This document shows positions 11,788 through 23,314 of a DNA stretch of 64,000 nucleotides, one piece after another. This DNA comes from Ipomoea triloba (taxonomy: Eukaryota > Streptophyta > Magnoliopsida > Solanales > Convolvulaceae). Within the stretch, counting starts at the first letter, position 1, and the number at the start of each line of letters is the position of its first letter. The position numbers and the translations under genes were made by a program. Under the pieces are notes generated by a model, which searched no databases, had not been told where the DNA came from, and worked only from the letters and a program-made list of their open reading frames with translations. The DNA lies in NCBI RefSeq assembly GCF_003576645.1, contig NC_044923.1:11257225-11321224 (forward strand). Reading direction: 5' to 3'.

Positions 11788-11893
11788 CCGAGATTTAAAG
11801 TCTGGACCAAATATTGAACTTAGGTTAAGGAAAAAAACCAAACAAACAAAAGAAAGAAAAGAAGAAGCTTGTTGGAATTGTTATATCATGGAC

Positions 11894-12784
11894 GAGTTTT
11901 TTGCATTTTTAGTCCCACGACTATAGTGGCACTTGTAGGATTGATCCACGACTTTCAAACTTTGCAATTTTGGTCCATGACTATTGTTTTTGTTGCAAAA
12001 ATGGTCCTTCCGGCGCCGGAAAACAAAAAACGGCGGATTTTCCGGCAATTTTTCGCCGGAAAAAAATCGACATATTTTTCGTCAACATTTCACTGGAAAA
12101 AAATTCTCCTTTCAAGTAGGATTAAAATTGATATTTCTAAACAACTAATTTAAGTTAAAACAAATTCATTTCTAAAAACATATGTAGTCAATTTAATTAT
12201 TTTTTATTTTGGTAAGCTAATTAAAGTTAAAACTAATTCATTTTTAAAAGCACACGTAGCCAAGTTAATCTTAGTAAAATTAAATACAAATTAAAAATTA
12301 TTTTTACTTTTTCGTTTAAATTTAAAATATATTTACTTTTTAGCCAATTAAGTACAAATTCAAAATTATTAATACAAATTCAAGATCAACAAAAAATAAT
12401 ATTATTAAGATTAAATTTAAACTAAAAAGTAAAAATAATATTTGAATAATTTTGCCCAGTAGTAACATCTGCCAACACAAAGGGGAATTTTTTAGAAATG
12501 TCAATTTTGAATAAAAAGTAAACTAAATTAATTTTTTAGAAATGTCAATAATCCTACTTGAAAGGGGAAATTTTTTTTCATGCGAGAAATTGACAGAAAA
12601 TATGTCGATTTTTTTTTTCCGGCGAAAAATTGCCGGAAAATCCGCCGTTTTTTGTTTTCCGGCGCCGGAAGGACCGTTTTTGCAACAAAAACAATAGTCA
12701 TGGACCAAAATTGCAAAGTTTGAAAGTCGTGGACCAATCCTACAAGTGTCACTATAGTCGTGGGACTAAAAATGCAAAAAACTC
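11894..12784. mobile_element. Foldback MITE, 891 bp, Mutator-type
   Basis: Two arms of about 280 bp are inverted copies: gagttttttgcatttttagt at the left end and its complement at the right end. A central unique AT-rich spacer lies at about 12170-12480. The perfect 10-bp duplication tatcatggac sits at 11884-11893 and 12785-12794. The arms contain cggcgccgg and ttttccggc blocks. Reading frames of 60-94 codons in both arms are mirror images of each other and are not genes. Confidence 0.9.
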
Positions 12785-12898
12785 TATCATGGACTAACAT
12801 TCATCTTATAAGGTGGACCTTGGTCTTAATTTACTCTTATTTAATCCTTTCTTACGGAAATGTAATTCATTTCTTCCTAATTTCCTACTTTCAACTAA

Positions 12899-12915
12899 AC
12901 TCTTCCGTAAAGTTT
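12899..12915. repeat. Target-site duplication of the LINE, left copy
   Basis: The 17 bases actcttccgtaaagttt are repeated exactly at 18956-18972, bracketing the LINE. The perfect match implies a recent insertion or strong copy preservation. Confidence 0.93.
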
Positions 12916-13069
12916 TTTTTTTTTTTTTTTTGTGAGTAGAGGAGGAGAAAATCCAAGGTCATTAGCTGACCCTCACGTTGTAAAAAGCACCCAGGAGGCC
13001 AATTTCATCAGCGCGCAGCAGCTTCTCAATCGCCCTTGGTGGGTGGTCAAACCATCTCTCAATCTCCGC

Positions 13070-16000
13070 CTAGTTGCGATCTCCCTTAGCCAGCGCATCT
13101 GCCACCTTGTTCTGTTCTCTCGGGATGTATGAGAATTTGACTTCCCAGTTCCGAGTCTTCCACGCTCTGCAAAGATCAACAATATTCCTTGCTTGTCCAT
13201 CTTGCTCTTCGTTGCTGTTGATGAGGTTGATTGCCTTGGTGCAATCTGACTCAACTTCTACTTTTCGGATGCCCATGTTCCACGCCTTCTGTACTGCCAT
13301 GTGGATTCCCCATAGCTCTGCCTTGGTTGGTTCGCACTTCCCTATCTTCCTGGAGAACGCTCCTTTGAAAGCCGCTTCGTCATTTCTGAACACCCCCCCG
13401 CACGATGCGTCCTGATTCTTATCAACACACCCATCGGTGTTGACTTTGGTCCAACCAGTATTTGGTGGTTTCCAAGGTTGTCTTCTGCGATCGTCTCTTT
13501 GTCGTCTGCCTCTCGGCCCTTCGCCTCTCTCAAGAATTGCCTCGATCTCTTTGAACTGATTCTGCAGCCACTCCACCTTGTCGTTGATATCTCTCTCCAC
13601 TCCATTGAAAATGAGATTGTTTCTCCACTTCCAGATCCACCATGCGGTAATGGAAAACCTTGCTACTCTCTGTTTCCTCGTTTGGCCTCCCTTGCCCCCT
13701 GTCACATTTTTACTTAACCAGTTATTAAAATTAGTTAAGGTGGATGTACCTGAATTGTCCTTAGCGTTGATCCTCCTCCAAACAGCGTCCGCTGCCGGGC
13801 ACCTTCGAATAGCATGCTCCACGTCTTCTTTTTCGGCTCCACAGATACTGCATCTTTCATCTTGCGTGAATCCCCGTTTCTTTCTTTCCGAGTTGCACAT
13901 GATCCTCCCATGTTTAACCAGCCAAATAAAAGAACGGATCCTATTCGGAACTCTCATTTTCCATATTTCTCTCCATTCAGCGTTTGCCTCGCGGTCATGA
14001 GTCTGCATTCCAATGCCGTAGGCCGACTTTGTTGAGAACGTGTCGTCGTCTGCATAACCCCAGCCCAAAGTATCTCTTTTCCCATCTTCTCTGAGAACCA
14101 CCTTAGCAGCCACTTCCGCCCTTTTTGTTGGGTGTAGGGCAATGCCAATGCTATTCCAGTCCCATGTTCCATCCCTGCTCCAATACTCCGCAACGCTCTT
14201 TCCTTCCTCATGTCTATTGAGTGGGCCGATGCACCATTTTCTAAGTGGATCGTTACCTACCTAGCGGTCAGTCCAAAAGAGCGTTCCTTTACCATTTCTC
14301 ACCACCTTCTTGACTCCAATTTTTAAGGTCGGTACCGCTGCGCATATCCCTTTCCATACATTAGAGTCGTTTCTCTTTCTTTTGATGTTCTCAAGGCAAG
14401 TTTCATCTTTCATATATTTGCATGTGACAACACGGGCCCAGGTCTTGTTTTCCTCGTTTAGCACGCGCCACCCTAATTTGGATAGGAGTGCAACATTCAT
14501 ATTACGCATGGACTTAATCCCCAGTCCACTAGTCTCTTTTGGTAGTGTGACCGTGTTCCAGCTAACCAAACTTGTTTTCCTCTTGGTGCCATATCCTCCC
14601 CACAGGAAATTTCTCGTAATTTTATCGATCGCATCACACACTCCCTTTGGTATGAGCATGGTTTGCATTGCATATGAAGGTATTGCGTTAAGCACTGACT
14701 GTACCAGCACCTGTCTGCCTGCCAGGTTGAGGAACCTAGTTTTCCATCCTTCAAGTCGATTCTGCACCCGATCCATGATATTTTTGCAGTGATCCTTGGT
14801 TATTCTTCCATGAAGCGATGGCACTCCCAGGTACCTTCCGAGGTCCGATGTTATCGGGATGCCAGCTACTTCAGCCAGCTTCTCAGCTTTCTCTCTGCAC
14901 ACATTGTTAGAGAAAAAAATATTCGATTTTAACTTATTGATTTTTTGCCCGGAATACTTACAGAAGGTGTTAAGACAATCCATGATTGTGTGAATCTGAT
15001 CTTTGTCTGCTTCTGCGAACAAGACCATGTCATCTGCGAAGAAGAGGTGGGATATGACTGGTCCATTCCTTGAAGCCTTGACTCCTTTCCACCTGCCTTG
15101 AGACACCGATTCTGATATGATGTGCCCTAGTCGCTCAATACACAGCACAAAAAGGTATGGTGATATGGAGTCGCCCTGTCGAACTCCTCGCTCAGGTTTA
15201 AACCTTTCAAGCTTCTTTCCTTCCCACAGAATTGACATTCCTGCAGTCTCCACACATTGCATGATGTTTCGAACCCAATTACTGTTCATACCAATTTCTT
15301 TCAACGTGGACCGGATGAAATGCCAATCCAATCTGTCGTATGCTTTCTCAAGATCAATTTTTAACACCATGAACCCAGTTTGACCCTTGACAGTTCTGAT
15401 GGTGTGCAGCACTTCCTGATAGATCACAATGTTGTCGGTTATTTGTCTTTCTGCCACGAAGCTGCTCTGGTTCGGGCATACCAGCTCCGGTATAATGCAT
15501 TTTAGCCTGTTTGTCATGACCTTGGTTGCTATCTTATATGCCACGTTACATAGGCTTATAGGTCGTAATTGAGTCACCCGTTCTGGGTTAGGGACCTTTG
15601 GAATAAGCACTATGTTTGTTTCGTTTATGCCTTTCGGGAGCATTCCTTCTTCAAAGAACCTCTTCACCATCCGATGCATACATTCTCCAACTACATTCCA
15701 AGCCTTCTGATAAAACATGGCATGAAAGCCATCCGGCCCTGGTGCTTTGAGGGGGCCATCACCATAACAGCTTCTTTAACCTCGTTTTCCGTGATCTCCT
15801 TGTTCATTTTCTGCCAATTTCCCTCATCAATTCTGGGAAACATACCCCTTAAGTTGTCTGCATCTTCTAGTCCGTCATCTCTCGAGTACAAGTTTTTATA
15901 ATATTCTTGGATCATCTCTTCCATTTGTTGTTTATCATGTATCCACTCATCATTGTCGTTCTTGAGCCCGTGGACTCTCCCTCTTGTCCATCGGACCATT

Positions 16001-17085
16001 GTCGCCGCATGGTAAAATTTCGTGTTACGGTCTCCTGATTGGATCCAGTCCTCCTTTGATCTTTGAAACCAGTGTAGTTCCTCTTGGTGAAGGACTTCGT
16101 CGAGATGTGCTCTCAATTTCCTTTCGAGAGTTAGAAGTCCATTGTGTGGCTGGCGCTCGATGCTTCTTTGAACTCCTGCAATTCTCGCCACTAGCTTTTG
16201 TTTTTTCTTATCAATATTTCCGAATTCCTCCTTGCTCTATGCTATGCATTTGTGTTGCATGGTCTCAATGTTTTCCATCACTGCTTTGTTCGCATCCCAT
16301 CCGCTCTCCACCAACTTAGCGAAATCCGGGTGCCTACTCCAAGCAGCTTGGTACTGGAAATTATGTCTTCTGGGAGCTTCCTGTTCGGTCGTCAACTCGA
16401 TGAGGAGCGGAGAGTGATCCAAACAAATTCTCGTCAAATGCGTCACCTTAGTTCTCGGATACTTAACTATCTATTCGGTGTTACAGAGCGCTCTATCGAG
16501 TCTAGCTCCGGTAAACGTCGCTTGATCCTTGCCTCTTGTCCATGTATACCTGGAACCAAAGAAACCAATATCAATCAAACCCTCTTTAAAAATCCATTGT
16601 CTCATACCTGAGCATCTATGGCTGTTGAAGTTTTCCTTGTTGCTCACATCCTCTATGCATGTTACAGCATTGTAATCTCCCACTGTTAACCACTCCTCTT
16701 CAAGGGGAAAGTTGTCAGTTGAGAGCTTTTCCCACAGTTTGTTTCTTAAGTTATGCGTTGGGCTACCATAGACGAAGGATACGAGCCCCAACTTATCATT
16801 TCCTTTTTTGATTCTAGTGAGCACAAATTGTGGATTGGTGGCAAGAATCTCTACGGTAGTATCATTGCGCCATAGGATCCAAATGCCTCCACTAAAACCA
16901 ACAGCTTCTACCCTAACCCAGTTATCAAACCCAAAACTTTTGCATGCTTTATCCGCAGCATGCCCTGAAATTCTCAGTTCTAACAGTCCAATCACATCAG
17001 CTTTAACTTTGTTAACAAGAAGAATGAGAGCACGTCTAAAACCACTAGACGCTGCCCCCTGACAATTCCAACAAATGATCTTCAT
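13070..17085 (-). pseudogene. LINE ORF2 polyprotein (endonuclease-RT-zinc finger-RNase H), lightly mutated
   Basis: The start MKIICWNCQGAASSGF at 17085 is typical. The endonuclease retains GLLELR (Glu) and VGDYNAV; the final motif reads LDHSPLL where SDHSPLL is usual (a C-to-T change). RT motifs are present: NIVLIPKVPNP, LRPISLCNVAYK, ERQITDNI, KIDLEKAYDRLDW, GVRQGDSISPYLF and the catalytic FADDMVLF. Next come CSICGAEKEDVEHAIRRC and RNase H with the Asp/Glu/Asp/Asp set (NTDGC, AELWG, ESDCT, VADALAK). Breaks: TAG at 16471-16473, 16237-16239 and 14261-14263 (each explained by TGG to TAG), and a one-base loss in the C-run read on the minus strand at 15751-15755. After each TAG the same frame continues. 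It drives target-primed retrotransposition in intact relatives. Confidence 0.92.
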
Positions 17086-17129
17086 AAAAACACACCGCAA
17101 AACAAAACGAAGAGAAACACAGCAAAGGC

Positions 17130-18911
17130 TCATTGCGCAACGGCGCTGGGGTCAGCCGTGGACTGCTCTTCGGTGAACACCACCTCAGTCATGGGATCAC
17201 TCTGTTCCCCCGTATCCATATTTTCACGATCAGGCGGGTCCTGGTGGTGGTTGTGAGTGTCCGGTTGTGTGTGAGTAGTCTCAGTTGCGCTTCCCTCCTC
17301 AGTAACCACCGTTGTCTCCACCCGATTCCCATTTTCATAACCCCTTACTACCGTGTGGCTGTCCATATCTGCCGCTTGGTTCGCATGTTTCTTACTCTTC
17401 TCCGTGTTCCTGCTGCTTTCCCCCGTATGTCTCCCAGTTGTCCTTCCCATATTATTCCCCTTATTACTTCCCGACTTGTCATTTGTTATTTGGGCTTCTG
17501 TTATTTGGACTTGAGGTCTTTTTCCTTTGCCCGACAGACCAGCTCCTGTTGGGCCATTAGGCCTGTCCATTGTGTTATATTCCTCTTGGGCTTCTTGCTC
17601 CGAATCCTCTTCAAGATTTTCCAAGACCCCAAACCTTGAATTGTCCCATATTTTAAACCCCTCCTTATTAAACCCTTCCTTACTATAATTGTTTCTGTTG
17701 TTCCCTTGATTTCCTCCATTTCTTCCTGTTGCGTTACCACTTCTCCCCCCCGTGTTTCGCCCATTATCTCTTCTGTTATCTCCTTGATTATGGTAATTTC
17801 TTTGTTTCCGTTGTGCGATCATCCAGCTACCGTATTTATCACCTAACGGTCCCTTGACTGCCGTTTTTTGCGCATTCTCTCTCCCAACTTTCCATGTGGG
17901 TTCTGACCGCATTTCCGGTGCTGTTTTGTCTGCTTCCGCCGGCGCTCAGTCATCGTTTTCCGGCGTCACCTCTTCTGGCATGTCGTCATCCATTTTACAC
18001 CCTTCTTTCCGGTGACCCACCATTCCACATTTGAAGCACACAAGGTGTAGACCTTCATATTCGATGGTTCGCCTTTTGTTTCGGAGTGTGAATCGTGCAA
18101 GCAGGGGTTTCGTGATGTCAACTTCTACACTTACTCTCGCGAATAGTCCACGTGAGGCCATGCTTGTCGCGTGGTCGACCTTCCTCGCAGTCCCAATCAT
18201 ATCTCCCACCCTCATCAAGAAATCGTAGTCATAGTATTCGATCGGGAGACATGGAAAACGTACCCACACTAGAAGTTTATGGGTTTCTTCGCGCATAGGG
18301 TTGAAGTCCGGTTCCCAATCTTTCACGGCGAGACAATGGTCTAGTACCGTCCATGGTCCTTCCAGCCGTGCGTGTTCATAGTCTGTCACTGACGCGAAAC
18401 GAGCCAGAAAGTATCCATTCTGAATGGCGATGAGATCCATTCCACACTTGGGAGCCCAAATGGTCCTTAGGCGTCTCAGGAGGTAGTTGTATCCAACCAC
18501 TTTGCCCAACACCTTTACGATCAGAGTATTCTCCCAGCGTTTTCTCATTCTCCTTTTTTCTTCCTTCGTTAACTTCACCACTAGGCAATCTGGATCATCA
18601 TCCTCTTGTTCACCAGCTTCGTCATCAGAAACTTCGTCCGTAACACTTTCCTTCTCTTTTCACCCGGTCAGAGCGCCCTTGAACGAGATCGCTGGCCTTC
18701 TCATAGGTTGGCTATATGTTCCAGTTTGTTCCTCCACCAAATCAGTCGTTATTGGCATGGTCTCGTCATGTTCCATTTCCTCTCTCTCCATGGGCTCATC
18801 CTCCCTCTCCGCTCGCCCTCTCTTCGTTTTCTTGTTGCTGCGCTTGAGGAGGTCTGCCTCCTCCGTCGAGACTCCGGCCGGCTGTTGGTTTTCCGTAGTG
18901 CTAGAGAGCAT
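17130..18911 (-). pseudogene. LINE ORF1 protein (DUF4283-like plus CCHC zinc knuckle), two in-frame stops
   Basis: One frame runs from the ATG at 18911 to TGA at 17130 (594 codons), broken by TGA at 18660-18662 and 17946-17948. N-terminal part: acidic/basic and Ser/Thr-rich with RRPAISFKGAL. Middle: a DUF4283-like region (ENTLIVKVLGKVVGYN, ARLEGPWTVLDHCLAVKDW). It is followed by the knuckle CFKCGMVGHRKEGC. C-terminal part: YGSWMIAQRK and a low-complexity Asn/Gly/Arg tail. ORF1 proteins coat the LINE RNA and act as chaperones. Both stops can come from CGA by a single C-to-T change at a CpG, as expected from methylated-cytosine decay. The proposed start leaves a leader of only 44 bases. Confidence 0.88.
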
Positions 18912-18972
18912 TTTCCCTTTGCACTTTTTGTCCGGAACTTTTTTATTTGTATTCCACTCTTCCGTAAAGTTT

Positions 18973-19330
18973 ATACCACTATTTTGAGCAATGTTCTGAC
19001 TTTTCTATTTCGACTACACCACTATGTTGATCACAAACATTAATTAAATTTCTTATACAAGATAATTTTAAATTGAAATTACTAAAATAATATTTATGGT
19101 TAAATTAAAATTTAACTTAAAACATTTGGGGTGAAAAGGTAAAACTTCACTCTACACGACGGAGAAGCTACAAGGCACAATGGCACATGCCTGAATTCCT
19201 CACTTGGGTACAGTTGAAAGAGGGTTTTGATTTTTAACCTTAAAAAACAAGAAGAAAAAAGAGGGTTTTGCAAAACCCTAGAAAACTAATTCGGGACGAG
19301 GAAGAGGACCGTGAATTGAGAGTTTCAACA
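18973..19330 (+). promoter_or_regulatory. Shared upstream region between LINE 5' end and the RRF gene
   Basis: The 358 bases between the LINE target duplication and the RRF start codon should hold the RRF promoter and 5' UTR. It is AT-rich at first and then has a purine-rich stretch near 19245-19310. No clear TATA box was found. The LINE insertion defines its upstream limit. Confidence 0.4.
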
Positions 19331-21654
19331 ATGGCGATGTCTATGAGACGCGCACTATTGTCCTACCGCAACCTCGCCGTGATCCTCCGTACCACGACAT
19401 CTCAGACTCGCCATCTCTCCTCTTTAGTCGGCGGCTCTTCAGCTAGTCTCCTCCGCCGCTCTGCCACTTCCGACGCGGGCCATTACTTTCTGGCAATGAA
19501 TTATCTACTCGAAACTCGTAGAGGCTTCGCCAAAGGAAGAAAGAACATAAGTACGCCAGTCTAGCTTTTCATTTCTTTATATTCTTGCACTAGATTGCAT
19601 TTCCTAAGCATCCTAACTTGTCGTTTAACGAGACCGCAGTAAGTCGGTGAATATTCATAGTTTTTGTGTGTTCTTCATTACAAATTCTAGAGGAAGAGGT
19701 AGACAGTGATGAAGATAATGAGAGCACAACAGAGTCTGTGAATGTTGGCCCTTCAATTAAGGCTGCTGCCATCTCACAAATGGAGGCAGCAACAGATTCG
19801 CTGTCTCGAGAATTGGCAAAATTACGAACGGGACGAGCATCGGCAGGTACATAGACAGCTAACTCTGTTTTTAACTTCTGATAACATTTATATTGGCTGT
19901 TCGGAATTAGTTTATTCAATTGAATTTGCAGGAATGCTTGACCATATTATTGTTGAAAGTGGTGGTGTAAAAACACCTCTTAGCAGGATGGCTGCTGTTT
20001 CAGTCTTAGATTCAAAAACACTGTCTGTTACTCCTTATGATCCAGATGTAATTTTTTCAGCCTGTTCTGATAAATTTCTTATTTCCTTGGATAATCTGTG
20101 AAATTGATATCAATTTGAATCTCTTAATCTGCAGTTGTATTATGTAACATAGATGGCTGAAAATGTACAATTGAATGGTAATTGGCTTTTGCAGACCTTG
20201 AAAGAATTGGAGAAGGCTATCGTTTCATCTCCATTGGGATTAAATCCTAAGGTGGATAATGAGAGGTTAATTGCACCTATACCTCCGTAAGTACTGAACT
20301 ACTGATCGTCTGATCTATTTATTTTTGTTCTACACCGAGTTTAATCTAGATAATGTCAATCTTGAAATAACACATGGGATTCAATTATACCTTCATTCAA
20401 GTCAAATATTTACTTCATGTGGAATAAAAACTCATTTATGTAATTGAACTCATATTGATTTTCTTGCATGGAAAACTTAAAACACATTTTAGTTTTCATT
20501 TATCTTACTTCTCTTATTTTCTTGGAACAGGCTAACAAAGGAACATATGCAGGTACAAACTAATAATTTTTTTTTTCAACTTTATGCTTTCTATTGCTGA
20601 TATTCATGCTTTTTCATTCTAGGCTGTGTGCAAGGTTGTAGCTAAATCATCTGAAGATGTTAAACAAAGTGTAAGAAGAGCCCGCCAGAAGGTAATGCGT
20701 ACAAATTACAAAACATTAAACATGCTACTTTATTCCCTCATACAAAGACCTTCAATTTTTTGGAGTACATATGAATGATTATGGTTATACCGTAGGATTT
20801 CAGATGATGGAGTTTTTGATTTAAAATTTTAAAAAACACTGGTGAATGCATTTTCCAATGACTTCTTCAAAGAAAAATTGTCCGAAGAACTAATTTTTCT
20901 TGTCTTGTTTGATAACATTTGGAATTTCTTTAGATCATTAAAAGGTTAGGTCTTTTCCCAATTTATCACCCATCCTTGAGGATGCATAACTCATCCTGCT
21001 AACATGGTAATTAATCTCTTATAACTGAAGCTGCAGGAGCGAAAATATCATAGACATGTATGGATTCATGCTATTTTTTTAATGTGGAAGCCAGATTTGA
21101 TTATGAATAAATACATATATTTGACACTTTTTTTTTGTGCATACGAGGTAATTATTTATATCTAACATGTCTGCCTTCAGTCCCTGCTTATGCAGTGATG
21201 TAAATGTAGTAATTTATAATGCTTGCCATGTAAGATTGATCTTGCAAGTGCTAAAAAATCATGTAAATTGAACATGTATCCTTTATCAAAGATTGATCTA
21301 TGTGTTCTGCCATGAATTCCCTGTTTCATTTCTTTCTTGAAAATTCGGTGATCACTCCTAAGTTTCTGCCCCCTATTTAGGCACTGGACACTTTAAAGAA
21401 ATATACACCAAAAAAGAAGGACAAAGACAAGACAGGTTCAGCTTTCTCTGTAGATGACGCAAAAAGATTGGAAAAGGAAGTAAGTCACTTTAAATAATGA
21501 TTTATAATTCTACTGGAGAAATTTACGTCTAGCATATAAAAGTATGTGTGATTCTTTATCACTGTGTTTTCAGATAGACGACTTGACTAAGAAGTATATA
21601 AAGTCTGCTGAAGATATGTGTAAATCAAAGGAAAAGGAAATAACAAGTGGCTGA
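19331..21654 (+). CDS. Ribosome recycling factor, organellar (probably mitochondrial)
   Basis: Eight exons: 19331-19550, 19691-19846, 19932-20047, 20195-20286, 20531-20552, 20623-20691, 21381-21479 and 21574-21654. All introns are GT/AG and phases agree, giving 284 residues. The N-terminus (MAMSMRRALLSYRNLAVILR...) is Arg/Ser-rich with few acids and ends RRGFAKGRK, a typical mitochondrial presequence. The mature part shows the RRF blocks: MEAATDSLSRELAKLRTGRA, IIVESGGVKTPLSRMAAVSV, LDSKTLSVTPYD, KELEKAIVSSPLGLNP, IAPIPPLTKEHMQ and VRRARQKALDTLKK, ending DDLTKKYIKSAEDMCKSKEK. RRF with EF-G splits the post-termination ribosome. Exon 5 is only 22 nt and encodes the LTKEHMQ segment. The start could be either of two close ATGs (codons 1 and 3); a further in-frame ATG at 19268 lies upstream without a presequence-like start. 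Targeting to plastids instead is possible but less likely. Confidence 0.93.
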
Positions 21655-21975
21655 ATCTTAAAAAGTTTTGAGTTGAAAGCAATTGCACAAGGAGTCTATT
21701 TTCTAAGGATGTTAGAGTACTTGGAGCTTTGGGAAAAAATTCTCCAAATTATTGTTTCTATACTGGATATATGCTGGAAACTATTTTGTTATCAGGACTT
21801 GATATCCCGAGGTTACTACATTGGAGTTATGCTGAAAAGAACTCAATTATATGTTGTATGGGGAGCAAGTGGCCTACTTCTCCATTTTTGATTGACGACT
21901 AGCCCAGATTTATAACTTGCTTTCTGCACACTGCCTTTCCTCAGATTGCTACAATTTGCCACTAGCAGATATATT
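21655..21975. other. 3' flank of the RRF gene
   Basis: Probable 3' UTR and downstream DNA; no separate gene is seen. A 72-codon frame at 21673 has no recognisable content. Confidence 0.5.
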
Positions 21976-22226
21976 CTTTTTTTTCTTGAGTACTACTGAC
22001 TCTGTTACAATGTAGTATCTGTTCATAGCTACTTTCTCAACTTACTGAAGCACAAAGAGTCAAACAGTTGCCTCCATTGAGGCTCGAACCCGCTACTTTC
22101 TCAACTTACTAAAGCACAAAGAGTCAAACAGTTGTCTCCATTGAGGCTCGAACCCACTCCCATCATCCATGTGAGAGTGTAAATCGGGACACCAGGTGCC
22201 ACTAGACCACAAGGTCTTTGGCTTAC
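21976..22226 (-). mobile_element. tRNA-derived SINE with internal partial duplication
   Basis: On the minus strand the element starts near taagccaaagaccttgtggt (box A area), has a box B (ggttcgagcctc) and ends in a poly(A) tail (T-run 21978-21984). A block of about 68 bp containing box B and aactgtttgactctttgtgc is present twice in tandem (about 22028-22095 and 22096-22160). Its body matches the copies at 42905 and 49595. Target duplication is imperfect. Confidence 0.75.
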
Positions 22227-22445
22227 TGGTAGTAGATATCTCCTTAATAGTTTTCTCTTTCTTTGTTGTGGAGCGTTATACGTAGTATTTGTTAAAGAAG
22301 TTAAAGAAGTCTTAAATCTTAATTCATGCTATTTGTGGTATGGCAATATGGATTCTGTTTCTCTGTTTGTTGTAGTTGTCATATTATTATATTTTGTTTG
22401 GTGTGCGGAGGAGGTGGGGGATTGTGGTGGTTTGTTTTACTAGAT

Positions 22446-23100
22446 ATTTAAACCAAATGCAAGGACAGACTTGAGACACTAATAAGATCAACATACCAAC
22501 CTAACAATTAGCTGGCTATTACAAATTTTGCTTTTAGGTGTGTGCTAGGAAACCTGGTTTTGGTTTTGGGTTTTCAGTGTATGGATGTGTTTAGAAAATT
22601 CAGTTAACAGAAAATATTTGTCGTTGATCGGGAAAAATATGGTCATTTTAGTTGAAAATGACTTCTGCCAAAATTTGGCTGAAGTCATTTTCCACCGCAC
22701 TCACAACAAGGTTTTTGATAGAAATTATAGGTCTAATGTTTTTTTTTTAAAAAAAATAAACAAAATTATAGTATTTAATTATTTAAACCAAATGCAAGGA
22801 CAGACTTGAGAGTTGAGACACTAATAAGATCAACATACCAACATAACAATTAGCAGGCTATTACAAATTTTGCTTTTAGGTGTGTGCTAGGAAACCTGGT
22901 TTTGGTTTTGGGTTTCCAGTGTTTGGATGTGCTTAGAAAATTCAGTTAATGGAAAATATTTTTCGTTGATCGTGAAAAATATGGTCATTTTGGTTGAAAA
23001 TGACTTCTGCCAAAATTTGGCTGAAGTCATTCTCCATCGCATTCACAACAAGGTTTTCGGTAGAAATTATAGGTCTAATGTTTTTTTTTTAAATAAACAA
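22446..23100. repeat. Direct tandem duplication, period about 335 bp
   Basis: The segment starting atttaaaccaaatgcaagga at 22446 is repeated from 22781. Both copies contain acctggttttggttttgggt and aaaatgacttctgccaaaat. The copies differ by scattered substitutions. The block includes the left part of the hAT-like MITE at 22919. Confidence 0.85.
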
Positions 23101-23297
23101 AATTATATTTAATTATTTTTATATTATAATAAAATAATTAAAAATTTAATTATATAATTCTACTCATTTTTCATAAAATAAATCAAACACACTAATATAG
23201 TTTTTTGGAATGCAACCAAACATTGAAAATAAATGTTTTTTTTTTTGAAAAATGACTCATTCTTCGGAAGTCATTTTCCTGATTTTCAAACACTCTT
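22919..23297. mobile_element. hAT-like MITE
   Basis: Left end agtgtttggatgtgc and right end gattttcaaacactct form short inverted termini. The interior has inverted segments such as tgaagtcattctcc and gaagtcattttcct. A truncated copy lies just upstream within the tandem duplication. No exact 8-bp target duplication was confirmed. Confidence 0.5.
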
Positions 23298-23314
23298 ATA
23301 GTATAAATCTAGAA

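Larger units (their letters stand above)
12916..18955 (-). mobile_element. LINE (plant L1-type with RNase H), about 6.0 kb, apparently full length
   Basis: The element runs on the minus strand: a 44-base leader, ORF1 (18911-17130), ORF2 (17085-13070), a short 3' UTR and a poly(A) tail (T-run 12913-12932 on the plus strand). A perfect 17-bp duplication flanks it. ORF1 has an RNA-binding-type N-terminal domain and a CCHC knuckle; ORF2 has endonuclease, reverse transcriptase, a Cys/His zinc-binding segment and RNase H in order. Coding damage is limited to five premature stops and one frameshift. It sits 358 bp upstream of the ATG of the ribosome recycling factor gene, in divergent orientation. 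Confidence 0.93.

Noticed and set aside
11869..12800. Several reading frames of 60-94 codons with similar sequence on both strands
   Set aside because: They are mirror translations of the two arms of one foldback MITE, with no start context or homology.
13074..18987. Plus-strand frames across the LINE region
   Set aside because: They are antisense shadows of ORF1 and ORF2.
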